Below are positions 25,303 through 33,376 of a stretch of 64,000 nucleotides of DNA, piece after piece. A program made the position numbers and the translations under genes. Source of the DNA: Anianibacter sp965662745 (GTDB taxonomy: Bacteria; Pseudomonadota; Alphaproteobacteria; Rhodobacterales; Rhodobacteraceae); contig CBFIJK010000007.1 in the NCBI GenBank assembly GCA_965662745.1, positions 14,801 through 78,800 on the forward strand, in the 5' to 3' direction. The notes below the pieces were generated by a model, which saw nothing but the letters and a program-made list of their open reading frames with translations, was not told where the DNA came from and ran no database searches. Within the stretch, counting starts at the first letter, position 1. Each line of letters opens with the position of its first letter.

Positions 25303-25841
25303 CTGCTCAGGCACTCTCTCAGTTTCTGCAGGCTGCGGCGCAGCCATGTTCTCATCGTGTTGAGCGGCACATCGTGCTGGTCCGCCAGTTCCTTGTAGCT
25401 GAGACCTTCGAGATAGGCCCCGCGCACGGCAGACGCCTTGTCAGTCTCGAGTTCTCCAAGACAGACGCCGATACGCTCGGCTTCACCCTTGGCGACCGCT
25501 GCCGCTTCGGGGGTTGGATCGCCCGAGGCAAGATCAACGATATCGTCGATATCGTCCGATGGCGCCTTGCGTGCGCGCAGCCGGTCGATGGACAGGTTCC
25601 GCGCCAGCGTGATCAGCCAGGTCATCGGACTGTAGCCGCCCGCCGAATAGCGATCGGCCTTGTGCCAGATCCGGATAAAGACCTCCTGAAGCGCTTCTTC
25701 GGCTTCTGCCCTGTTGTTCAATATACGGAGGCATACACCGAAAAGTTTCGCGCTCGTGGCATCGTAGAGTTTTGAAAAGGCTTTTTGGTTCTTCAGCGCG
25801 ACCTGCGCGATAAGATCCTCGATATGGGCGACGTCCGACAT
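25299..25841 (-). CDS. ECF RNA polymerase sigma factor (SigK-like)
   Basis: A 180-residue sigma-70 family factor with region 2 (FSKLYDATSAKLFGVCLRIL and the EALQEVFIRIWHKADRY helix) and region 4 (LSYKELADQHDVPLNTMRTW). No C-terminal extension. It resembles the SigK/RskA group, which goes with an RskA anti-sigma factor, exactly as the next gene encodes. Autoregulated transcription is usual in this group; I could not point to a convincing promoter motif in the 170 bp upstream. Confidence 0.88.
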   Translation of the reverse strand: MSDVAHIEDLIAQVALKNQKAFSKLYDATSAKLFGVCLRILNNRAEAEEALQEVFIRIWHKADRYSAGGYSPMTWLITLARNLSIDRLRARKAPSDDIDDIVDLASGDPTPEAAAVAKGEAERIGVCLGELETDKASAVRGAYLEGLSYKELADQHDVPLNTMRTWLRRSLQKLRECLSR

Positions 25842-26011
25842 GAAAGGTTCCCTATGGCGTTGCTCTGAACCTAGCAGATGCGTGCCCGCACGCCAGTATG
25901 GCGCGGCGAAATGGCAGGGGTGACGTTGACCTTATCCGCGTTATCTTACACAACGCGAGCGAACAGGCGGCTTGGTCCGCGATCTAAAACTCTTCCCCGA
26001 ATGAGGACGAC

Positions 26012-26998
26012 ATGGCCGACGGCAACTTGGATATTGCGGCGAAACCCAGCCAAGAGGTGTCGGTGCGCGACGTATTCGGGATCGACAGCGATATGATGGT
26101 CGATGCCTTTGAAGAAGGGAATGAACGCGTTCCCGAGCTGGATCCGACCTATCGGTTCGATCACGACACAACGATGGCGATCCTGGCGGGGTTCCAGTTC
26201 AATCGCCGCGTGATGGTCCAGGGTTACCACGGCACCGGCAAGTCGACCCATATCGAACAGGTCGCCGCCCGGCTCAACTGGCCCTGCGTGCGCGTGAACC
26301 TTGATAGCCATATCAGCCGGATCGACCTGATCGGCAAGGACGCGATCAAGCTGAAAGAGGGCGTGCAGGTCACCGAATTTCAGGAAGGCATCCTGCCCTG
26401 GGCCTTGCGCAACCCGACCGCCATCGTCTTCGATGAATACGACGCGGGCCGCGCGGACGTGATGTTCGTGATCCAGCGGGTTCTGGAAGTCGACGGCAAG
26501 CTGACGCTTCTCGATCAGAACAAGGTCCTTCAGCCGCACCCCTTCTTCCGGATCTTCGCCACCGCCAACACGGTCGGCCTTGGCGATACGACCGGCCTCT
26601 ACCACGGCACCCAGCAGATCAACCAGGGCCAGATGGACCGCTGGTCGCTGGTCGCGACGCTGAACTATCTAGAGCATGACGCCGAGGTGGATATCGTCCT
26701 GTCGAAGAACCCCGGTCTCAACACCGATGCGGGCCGCCGCACCGTGAGCCAGATGGTGACCGTCGCCGATCTGACGCGCACGGCCTTCATGAACGGCGAT
26801 CTGTCGACGGTGATGAGCCCCCGGACCGTCATCGCCTGGGCGCAGAACGCGGATATCTTCAAGGATGTCGGCTATGCGTTCCGCGTGACTTTCCTCAACA
26901 AATGCGACGAGCTGGAGCGGCAGACCGTCGCCGAGTTCTATCAGCGCTGCTTTGACGAAGAGCTGCCAGAAAGCGCCGTCAGCGCGGCGGGACGCTGA
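26012..26998 (+). CDS. cobS: Aerobic cobaltochelatase subunit CobS
   Basis: AAA+ ATPase subunit (328 residues) of the ATP-dependent cobaltochelatase that inserts Co(II) into hydrogenobyrinic acid a,c-diamide. Walker A GYHGTGKST at 71-79, Walker B AIVFDEYDAG near 137-146. It works with CobT, encoded 135 bp downstream, and CobN, not in the window. Name note: this is not the cobalamin synthase also called CobS (see 45370). Divergent from the ECF sigma gene. Confidence 0.95.
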   Translation: MADGNLDIAAKPSQEVSVRDVFGIDSDMMVDAFEEGNERVPELDPTYRFDHDTTMAILAGFQFNRRVMVQGYHGTGKSTHIEQVAARLNWPCVRVNLDSHISRIDLIGKDAIKLKEGVQVTEFQEGILPWALRNPTAIVFDEYDAGRADVMFVIQRVLEVDGKLTLLDQNKVLQPHPFFRIFATANTVGLGDTTGLYHGTQQINQGQMDRWSLVATLNYLEHDAEVDIVLSKNPGLNTDAGRRTVSQMVTVADLTRTAFMNGDLSTVMSPRTVIAWAQNADIFKDVGYAFRVTFLNKCDELERQTVAEFYQRCFDEELPESAVSAAGR

Positions 26999-27030
26999 TC
27001 AGGCGCCGCGTCGATACCGGGCGTGGGAAC

Positions 27031-27077
27031 GAGGGGCTCTGCCCCTCGCGCTCCCCGAGGTATTTTTCGAACCAAAG
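27031..27077 (+). repeat. Dispersed intergenic repeat, copy A
   Basis: In the cobS-cobT gap: a perfect hairpin GAGGGGC-TCT-GCCCCTC, then CGCGCTCCCCGAGGTATTTTT and AACCAAAG. The same order of elements occurs at 33246-33301, and the tail alone at 63274-63300. All three are between co-directional genes. Confidence 0.7.
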
Positions 27078-27133
27078 TGGATGGGGCGCGCGATGATGTC
27101 CCGGCGCTCCGAGGATGAAAGACGCTGAGTTCC

Positions 27134-29008
27134 ATGGCACATCGCGACGACAACCCAGCAGAACCGTTCAAGAAGGCCCTCGCCGAGGCGACACGCGTTC
27201 TGGCCGATGACCCTGAGCTTGGGGTCACCTATTCCGTGGACCCGCCTGGCATGGCCAATGACGGGGTGCGCCTGCCGCAGGTCTCGCGCCGGATGAGCGC
27301 CGACGAGGTGCTGCTCGCACGCGGCACGGCGGATGCCTTTGCGCTGCGGCGCAAGTATCACGACGACGGCACCTTCAACCGCTATGCGCCGCAAGGCCAG
27401 ATGGCGCGCGATCTTTATGAGGCGATGGAAACCGCGCGCTGCGAGGCGATGGGCGCGCGCGACATGCCGGGAACCGCCAAGAATATCGACGCCAAGATCG
27501 GCAATGACGCCGCGCGCAAAGGCTATGGCCAGATCACCGAAGCCTCCGAAGCGCCGCTGTCTGTCGCAGCCGGGTATCTTGTGCGAAATCTCGCCACGGG
27601 GCGCGATCTGCCCGCGGGCGCGGACAACGTGCTGAACCTCTGGCGCGAGTTCATCGAGGGCCAGGCCAAGGACACGCTGGAGGGGCTTGAAGGCACGCTG
27701 GATGACCAGGCGGCCTTTGCCAAGTTCGCGCGGAGGATCATCGACGATCTGGGTTATGGCGATCAGCTGGGCGACGATCCCGACGATACCGAGGACGACA
27801 CAGAAGACAGCGCTGGCGAGGACGAGGACGACGCGCCCGACAGCACCGGCGATGACGAAGATGACAGCGAGGATCAGGCCGAGGCGAGCCCCGAGCAAAG
27901 CCAGGAGCAGCAGCAGGACGAGAGCCAGGCGCAGGTCTCTATGGATGACCTTGCGGACATGGAGGCGGCAGAGGACGCCGAGATGCCAGAGGGCGACTCT
28001 CCGATGGAGCCGCCCCCGCCCCAGCCGATTTCCGACGCGGACCCCAATTACGAGGTCTACACGACCGGGAACGACGAAGAGATCCGCGCCGAAGAACTGG
28101 CAGAACCGCAAGAGCTGGAACGCCTTCGCGCCTATCTCGATCAGCAGCTTGATCCCTTGAAGGGTGCAGTGTCGCGGCTGGCGAACAAGCTGCAGCGCCG
28201 TTTGCAGGCCCAGCAGAACCGCAGCTGGGAATTCGACCGCGAGGAAGGCATCCTGGACGCGGGCCGTCTTGCGCGCGTGGTGGCAAACCCGACGACGCCG
28301 CTGTCTTTCAAAGTCGAGAAGGACACCGAGTTCCGCGATACCGTGGTGACGCTGCTTCTGGACAATTCCGGATCCATGCGGGGCCGCCCGATTTCCATCG
28401 CTGCCATCTGCGCCGACGTTCTGGCGCGCACGCTGGAGCGGTGCAGCGTGAAGGTCGAGATCCTCGGCTTTACCACCCGCGCCTGGAAGGGCGGGCAGGC
28501 GCGCGAGGCGTGGCTGCAGGCCGGGCGCCCGCAGACGCCGGGGCGGCTGAATGATCTGCGCCACATCATCTACAAGACCGCCGACGCGCCCTGGCGGCGC
28601 GCGCGGGAAAACCTTGGCTTGATGATGAAAGAGGGGCTTCTGAAGGAAAACATCGACGGCGAGGCGCTGGAATGGGCGCATCGGCGGATCACGGCGCGGC
28701 ACGAAGCGCGCAAGATCCTGATGGTCATCTCCGACGGTGCGCCGGTCGATGACAGCACCCTGTCGGTCAACCCGGCGAACTACCTGGAAAAGCACCTGCG
28801 CGACGTGATCGCCATGGTCGAAAAGCGCCGCGCGGTGGAACTGATCGCGATCGGCATCGGCCATGATGTGACGCGCTATTACAACCACGCGGTCACGATC
28901 ACGGATGTCGAGCAGCTTGCCGGCGCGATGACCGAACAGCTTGCGACATTGTTCGACAAGGACCCGCGCGCGAAGGCCAAGATGTTCGGAATACGCAAGG
29001 TCCGATAA
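27134..29008 (+). CDS. cobT: Aerobic cobaltochelatase subunit CobT
   Basis: Partner of CobS, 624 residues. An N-terminal helical region, a very acidic Asp/Glu/Gln-rich middle (about 215-310) and a C-terminal VWA domain with the MIDAS motif DNSGS (about 408-412) are visible, as in CobT and in the analogous Mg-chelatase BchD. The complex with CobS forms a ring that drives CobN. ATG at 27134 follows the repeat and a GATGAAAGACGCTGAG leader; ribosome binding is weak. A GC-rich terminator lies 74 bp after the stop. Confidence 0.95.
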   Translation: MAHRDDNPAEPFKKALAEATRVLADDPELGVTYSVDPPGMANDGVRLPQVSRRMSADEVLLARGTADAFALRRKYHDDGTFNRYAPQGQMARDLYEAMETARCEAMGARDMPGTAKNIDAKIGNDAARKGYGQITEASEAPLSVAAGYLVRNLATGRDLPAGADNVLNLWREFIEGQAKDTLEGLEGTLDDQAAFAKFARRIIDDLGYGDQLGDDPDDTEDDTEDSAGEDEDDAPDSTGDDEDDSEDQAEASPEQSQEQQQDESQAQVSMDDLADMEAAEDAEMPEGDSPMEPPPPQPISDADPNYEVYTTGNDEEIRAEELAEPQELERLRAYLDQQLDPLKGAVSRLANKLQRRLQAQQNRSWEFDREEGILDAGRLARVVANPTTPLSFKVEKDTEFRDTVVTLLLDNSGSMRGRPISIAAICADVLARTLERCSVKVEILGFTTRAWKGGQAREAWLQAGRPQTPGRLNDLRHIIYKTADAPWRRARENLGLMMKEGLLKENIDGEALEWAHRRITARHEARKILMVISDGAPVDDSTLSVNPANYLEKHLRDVIAMVEKRRAVELIAIGIGHDVTRYYNHAVTITDVEQLAGAMTEQLATLFDKDPRAKAKMFGIRKVR

Positions 29009-29081
29009 GGCGAGGACCGGCGCCCGGGCGATTGTACTTGCCTAAGTGATCGAGACGTTTACAACAGTGTGCCGAGAGCGG

Positions 29082-29115
29082 GCGGTCCGGTCGATTGGAC
29101 CGGGGCCGCGTTTTT
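29082..29115 (+). terminator. Rho-independent terminator after cobT
   Basis: GCGG-T-CCGGTC (29082-29092), loop GATTG, then GACCGG-GG-CCGC (29098-29109) followed by G and TTTTT (29111-29115): a 10 bp stem with a small internal loop and a real U-tract. Confidence 0.8.
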
Positions 29116-29271
29116 CCCGCTTGTTTTCAAGGGGCGACAGCCCGGGATTTGCCGAATTCTGACAGGGGGTTATCCCCGAAAGGCAGCCCCTTGGGCGAGG
29201 CGCGACACGCGCCGCTTCACACAACCGTTACACTATGCTGTAATCTGCGCTGGACCTAAGGGAGGACCGCC

Positions 29272-29616
29272 ATGAGCGACCATATCAAGACACGCAAGGC
29301 CGATGGGGTCTGGGTTGTGCGCGCGGGCGGTGCCGTGATTGCCGAAAGCCGCAACGCGGTGGAACTGACCGAGGGCGATTACCCCTTCGTCATTTATTTC
29401 CCGCGCGAGGATGTGGGAATGGTGTTTCTTGACGACAGCGATAGCCGCACGGTCTGCCCGCACAAGGGCGAGGCGCGGTACTTTTCGATCCAGACGAAAA
29501 GCGTGTCGATCACCGACGCGGCCTGGAGCTATGAGACGCCAAAGGACGGGCTAGAGGTGATCGCGGGCCATCTGGCGTTTTATTCGGGCGATCAGGTCAC
29601 CGTCGAACGGATCTGA
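29272..29616 (+). CDS. DUF427 protein
   Basis: A 114-residue DUF427 family protein. The central CPHKGEARYFSI (about 63-74) and the YPFVIYFPREDV region are family signatures, as are YETP and HLAFYSGDQVTVE at the end. The fold is a small beta barrel of unknown activity. Strong ribosome binding site (GGGAGGA). It appears to be a single gene, with the preceding 155 bp (29116-29271) forming its promoter region. Confidence 0.88.
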   Translation: MSDHIKTRKADGVWVVRAGGAVIAESRNAVELTEGDYPFVIYFPREDVGMVFLDDSDSRTVCPHKGEARYFSIQTKSVSITDAAWSYETPKDGLEVIAGHLAFYSGDQVTVERI

Positions 29617-29624
29617 GGGCGGGC

Positions 29625-31313
29625 TCAGGAATGCTCCTCGGCCGCCGTGGCGGCGAGCGCCTGGTTGTAGGCCTTCAGCGCATCGATCTGAAACAGCGCG
29701 CCGCGCAGTTCCGGCGGGTCGCCGGGGGTCTTCGCGGGCGAGACGATGGGAATGAAGGCCACCGATTTCTCATCAAAGACCGGCATCGCACGTTCCAGCG
29801 TTGAACTGGCGTCGAGGAATATCCCCTCTTCGATCATCTCGCGGCACCGGTCAGCAGAGGCCATGCGCGGATCGCCCGTCTTGCGCATGACCATCCCCAC
29901 CTGCACCAGCGCCAGAAGATAGGCCTGCGGTCCAGCGGCAAGATGCACATTGCGCCGTTCAAGCTGCGTCAGGAAATACGACCGGTCCACCAGACGCGAG
30001 GCGAGCGCGGTCGAAATCGAGACAGAGACCATGACGGCCAGACCTGTCTGCCAGTCGCCCGTCAACTCGAACACGATCAACGTGGTCGAGATCGGCGCGC
30101 CAAGGACCGCCGCCGCCACGGCCCCCATTCCGGCCAGCGCATAGAGCGTCGATCCTCCCGAGAGATCGGGAAACAGCGAAGTGGCGATCAGGCCAAAGGC
30201 GAGTCCCGTCAACGCGCCGACCATCAAGGATGGGGAGAATACCCCGCCACCCATGCGCCCGCCCACGGTAATCGCGACGGCGAAAACCTTGACGATGGCG
30301 AAGACGACCGCCTCGTGAAACACCAGCCCGCCCGTCAGTGCGCGCGATGTCGTCTCGTAGCCGACGCCGATGATATGCGGGAACTGCGTTGCCACGATCC
30401 CCAGCATCAGCCCCGCCAGCGCCGGCCGCAGCACGCGCGGCAATCCGGTCTTGGCCTGAAACGCGGTGCCCAAATCCTCGGCCCAGAAGAGCGCACGCAT
30501 CAACACGACCGCGACCACGCCAGAGACGAGGCCGAGCATCAGATAGGCGGGCAGTTCGGCGTAAAAGGCAAAGAGCCCATCGTTCTCCAGCGCGAATTCC
30601 GTGACGCCGCCATATTCCAGCCGGTTGATGACGGTGCCCGCCGCCGAGGCGATGGCGATGGGCGCGAAAGCGTGGACGGCAAAATGGCGTAGGACAACCT
30701 CAAGCGCGAAAAGCGCCCCGGCAATCGGCGCGTTGAACGATGCGGACACCGCCGCCGCCACGGCGCAGCCCAGCAAATCGCGGCCCGTGATACCATTGGC
30801 GTCGATGCGGTCCGACACCCAGCTTGCGATCAGCCCGGCCAGATGTACCACAGGGCCTTCCCGCCCCGTGGAGCCGCCCGTCGACAGCGTGATGAGCGAG
30901 GCGAGTGCACTGCCCAGCCCCGCCTTGCGCTCGACCCGGCCATCGCGCAGCGCAGCGCCCTCGATCACATCGGCCACAGATCGCACGCGCCCGTCCGGCG
31001 TCACGGCATTCAGGATGATCCCGACGACCAGCCCGCCCACCGCCGGGATCGCAAGCACCCAGTACCACGGCAGCGTCTCGGCAAAGCTGTGCAGAAGCGA
31101 GACATCCTCGGCCCCATAAACAAAGGCTTGAAGCCGTTCGATCGCCTTGCGAAAGCCCAGCGCAGCCCCCCCGGCGGCGATGCCGATGAAAAGCGCGATG
31201 AACCAGAACTGGATTTGACCCGGTCCCTTGATCTTCAACACTGACCAGGCCGACCGCAGGCGTCCGAGGATCGTGCCATCGGCTTGGCGGGACGTGCTGT
31301 CGCTCAGGCTCAT
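29625..31313 (-). CDS. CLC family chloride channel/antiporter with C-terminal CBS-like region
   Basis: A 562-residue membrane protein. The gating-glutamate motif is intact (GREGP, about residue 170) as is GGVFSPSL. The first selectivity motif, GSGIP in well-studied CLCs, reads as RVRSVADV here, so the serine anion contact appears replaced. A cytoplasmic C-terminal domain of about 110 residues resembles CBS domains. The ATG at 31313 with GGAG upstream is preferred to a TTG at 31328. It may be a Cl-/H+ exchanger or act on another anion. Confidence 0.85.
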   Translation of the reverse strand: MSLSDSTSRQADGTILGRLRSAWSVLKIKGPGQIQFWFIALFIGIAAGGAALGFRKAIERLQAFVYGAEDVSLLHSFAETLPWYWVLAIPAVGGLVVGIILNAVTPDGRVRSVADVIEGAALRDGRVERKAGLGSALASLITLSTGGSTGREGPVVHLAGLIASWVSDRIDANGITGRDLLGCAVAAAVSASFNAPIAGALFALEVVLRHFAVHAFAPIAIASAAGTVINRLEYGGVTEFALENDGLFAFYAELPAYLMLGLVSGVVAVVLMRALFWAEDLGTAFQAKTGLPRVLRPALAGLMLGIVATQFPHIIGVGYETTSRALTGGLVFHEAVVFAIVKVFAVAITVGGRMGGGVFSPSLMVGALTGLAFGLIATSLFPDLSGGSTLYALAGMGAVAAAVLGAPISTTLIVFELTGDWQTGLAVMVSVSISTALASRLVDRSYFLTQLERRNVHLAAGPQAYLLALVQVGMVMRKTGDPRMASADRCREMIEEGIFLDASSTLERAMPVFDEKSVAFIPIVSPAKTPGDPPELRGALFQIDALKAYNQALAATAAEEHS

Positions 31314-31403
31314 CGGAACTCCGATCAAGGGGCGGCTGCCCTTTCGCGGCGCACGCGGCTGGCCTAGTCTGCGCGCACACCGGATGTGAAGGAACCCCGC
31401 CGC

Positions 31404-32777
31404 ATGACCACCCCGGCCGCACTGGAAGAGCTCGCCCCCCTTTTAGGAAACCGGCTTTCCCGTTCCAAGTCCGATCTGGACACCCATGGATCAAGCGAAA
31501 GCTGGCTGGCGGTGATGCCGCCCGACGCCGTGGCTTACCCCGAAAGCACCGCGGAAGTCGCGCAAATCCTTGAAATCTGCAATCGCCACGGCTGCCCCGT
31601 GATCGGCTATGGCGCGGGCACATCGCTGGAAGGGCACACGGCCGCGCCGCAAGGGGGGCTTTGCGTCGACTTCCGGCGAATGAACCAGATGATGGACGTG
31701 GCGCCCGAGGATATGGTCGCCGTCGTCCAGCCCGGCATCACGCGCGAGGCGCTGAATGCGGACTTGCGCGATACCGGTCTTTTCTTTCCCGTCGATCCCG
31801 GCGCGAATGCCTCGATCGGTGGCATGGCCTCGACCAGGGCGTCCGGCACGACCGCGGTGCGCTACGGGACGATGGCCGACAATGTCCTGGCGCTGGAATG
31901 CGTGCTGGCGGACGGCCGCGTGATCCGCACCGGAAGCCGCGCGCGCAAATCCTCGGCCGGGTATGACCTGACGCGGCTGATGGTCGGGGCCGAAGGCACG
32001 CTGGGCCTGATCACGGAATTGACGCTGAAGCTGTCCGGCCAGCCCGAGGCTATTTCTTCAGCCGTCTGCGCCTTTCCAGGCATGGGGCCTGCCGTCGATG
32101 CGGTGATCGAAACCATCCAGACCGGCATTCCCATGGCGCGGATCGAGTTTGTCGATGCTGCCACAGCGCGGGCCTTCAACATCTACGCAGGCGCCGATTT
32201 CCCGGAAGCGCCCCATCTGATGGTCGAATTTCACGGTTCTGCCAGCGCCGCCGAGGCGGATGCGAAAGCCTTTGGCGAGATCGCCGGGGACCATGGCGGC
32301 GAGGGATTTCGCTGGTCCACTCAGGCCGAAGACCGGGCGGCGCTTTGGAAGATGCGCCACAACGCCTATTACGCCTGCCTCGCCCTGCGGCCCGGCGCGG
32401 GGGCGGTGGTGACGGATATCTGCGTGCCGATCTCGAAACTGGCAGAGGCGGTTGAGGCGACCGCCGCCGATATCGCGCAAAGCCCGATCATGGGACCGAT
32501 CCTTGGCCATGTGGGCGACGGCAATTTCCACGCGATCCTGTTGGTGGACCGATCGGACGAGGGCGAGATCGCCGCAGCCAAGGCCTTGGCGGACCGCATG
32601 GCCGACCGCGCGTTGGCCTTGGGCGGCACGATCACCGGCGAGCATGGAATCGGCATGGGCAAGCTGGGGCGCATGGCCGAGGAACACGGGGCGGCCTGGG
32701 GTCTGATGGGCGATCTGAAACGCGCGTTCGACCCCAAGGGTATCCTCAATCCGGGCAAACTGGTGCCTCAGGAATGA
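31404..32777 (+). CDS. FAD-binding D-lactate/glycolate-type dehydrogenase
   Basis: A 457-residue FAD-linked oxidase of the GlcD/Dld2 family. FAD-binding PCMH domain with VIGYGAGTSLEGH (about residues 67-79) and GGMASTRASGTTAVRYG; the C-terminal metal-binding region contains HVGDGNFH and GEHGIGMGK. It oxidises D-2-hydroxyacids such as D-lactate, passing electrons to cytochrome c or quinones. ATG at 31404 with AAGGA upstream. It overlaps the next gene by 4 bp. Exact substrate unknown. Confidence 0.88.
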   Translation: MTTPAALEELAPLLGNRLSRSKSDLDTHGSSESWLAVMPPDAVAYPESTAEVAQILEICNRHGCPVIGYGAGTSLEGHTAAPQGGLCVDFRRMNQMMDVAPEDMVAVVQPGITREALNADLRDTGLFFPVDPGANASIGGMASTRASGTTAVRYGTMADNVLALECVLADGRVIRTGSRARKSSAGYDLTRLMVGAEGTLGLITELTLKLSGQPEAISSAVCAFPGMGPAVDAVIETIQTGIPMARIEFVDAATARAFNIYAGADFPEAPHLMVEFHGSASAAEADAKAFGEIAGDHGGEGFRWSTQAEDRAALWKMRHNAYYACLALRPGAGAVVTDICVPISKLAEAVEATAADIAQSPIMGPILGHVGDGNFHAILLVDRSDEGEIAAAKALADRMADRALALGGTITGEHGIGMGKLGRMAEEHGAAWGLMGDLKRAFDPKGILNPGKLVPQE

Positions 32778-33232
32778 TGAAGGCGCCCGAGGATATCGCC
32801 GGGGCTTTTCAAAAGGCATGGATGGCGCGCGACGGGCACGCGATCGCGGCGCTCTTCGTGGAAGACGCGGATTTCGTGAACGTGGTGGGCATCTGGTGGG
32901 AAGACCGCGACGCCATCGCGAAAGCGCATGATTATGCGCTGAAGAGCTTTTTCGCCGAAACCAGGCTTGTCGTTGGGCGCGTGAAAACCCGTCTCCTCGG
33001 CGAGAGCGCCGCCATCGTGCAGGCGCGCATGACCCTGACAGGCCAGCTTGCCCCAGATGGCCGCGAGGCGGCACGCCGAGTGACGATCCTGACGTTCGTG
33101 ATGGAGCGCACGAGCAGCGGCTGGGTTTGCGTCGCGGCGCAGAATACCGATATCGTGCCCGGGGCAGAGAGCCATTTTTCGTCGAAAAATGGGATTTCGC
33201 CGGTGGATTATCGCGAGACGCATCGGCCCTGA
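32774..33232 (+). CDS. SgcJ/EcaC-type SnoaL-like protein
   Basis: A 152-residue protein of the NTF2-like fold (DUF4440/SgcJ/EcaC): FQKAWMARDGHAIAALFVEDADFVN near the N terminus and TFVMERTSSGWVCVAAQNTD at the C terminus are typical. The start overlaps the dehydrogenase stop (ATGATGA). Members occur as small enzymes or binding proteins with varied ligands; function here is unknown. A dispersed intergenic repeat follows. Confidence 0.8.
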   Translation: MMKAPEDIAGAFQKAWMARDGHAIAALFVEDADFVNVVGIWWEDRDAIAKAHDYALKSFFAETRLVVGRVKTRLLGESAAIVQARMTLTGQLAPDGREAARRVTILTFVMERTSSGWVCVAAQNTDIVPGAESHFSSKNGISPVDYRETHRP

Positions 33233-33245
33233 GGCGGATGGAGAA

Positions 33246-33301
33246 GGGGCTCTGCCCCCGCGCCCTGCGGGCGCCCCCCGGGATATTTCCAAACACCAAA
33301 G
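33246..33301 (+). repeat. Dispersed intergenic repeat, copy B
   Basis: GGGGC-TCT-GCCCC hairpin, then a second perfect hairpin GCGCCC-TGC-GGGCGC, then CCCCCCGGGATATTTCC and ACCAAAG. Related to copies at 27031 and 63274. It precedes metY. Confidence 0.7.
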
Positions 33302-33376
33302 AGCATGGGCACGCGATTGCCCTTGCGGCGGCTTGGGTTTAGCGTGGGCTCCGATCCAGGGACAGGAGGACGCCCC

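Noticed and set aside
26999..28888. A minus-strand open frame opposite cobT with leucine/valine-rich stretches
   Set aside because: The hydrophobic runs are the antisense of CobT's acidic region; not a membrane protein gene.
33233..33376. A SAM-II riboswitch ahead of metY
   Set aside because: The expected conserved loop sequence is absent; the gap holds a dispersed repeat and a ribosome binding site.
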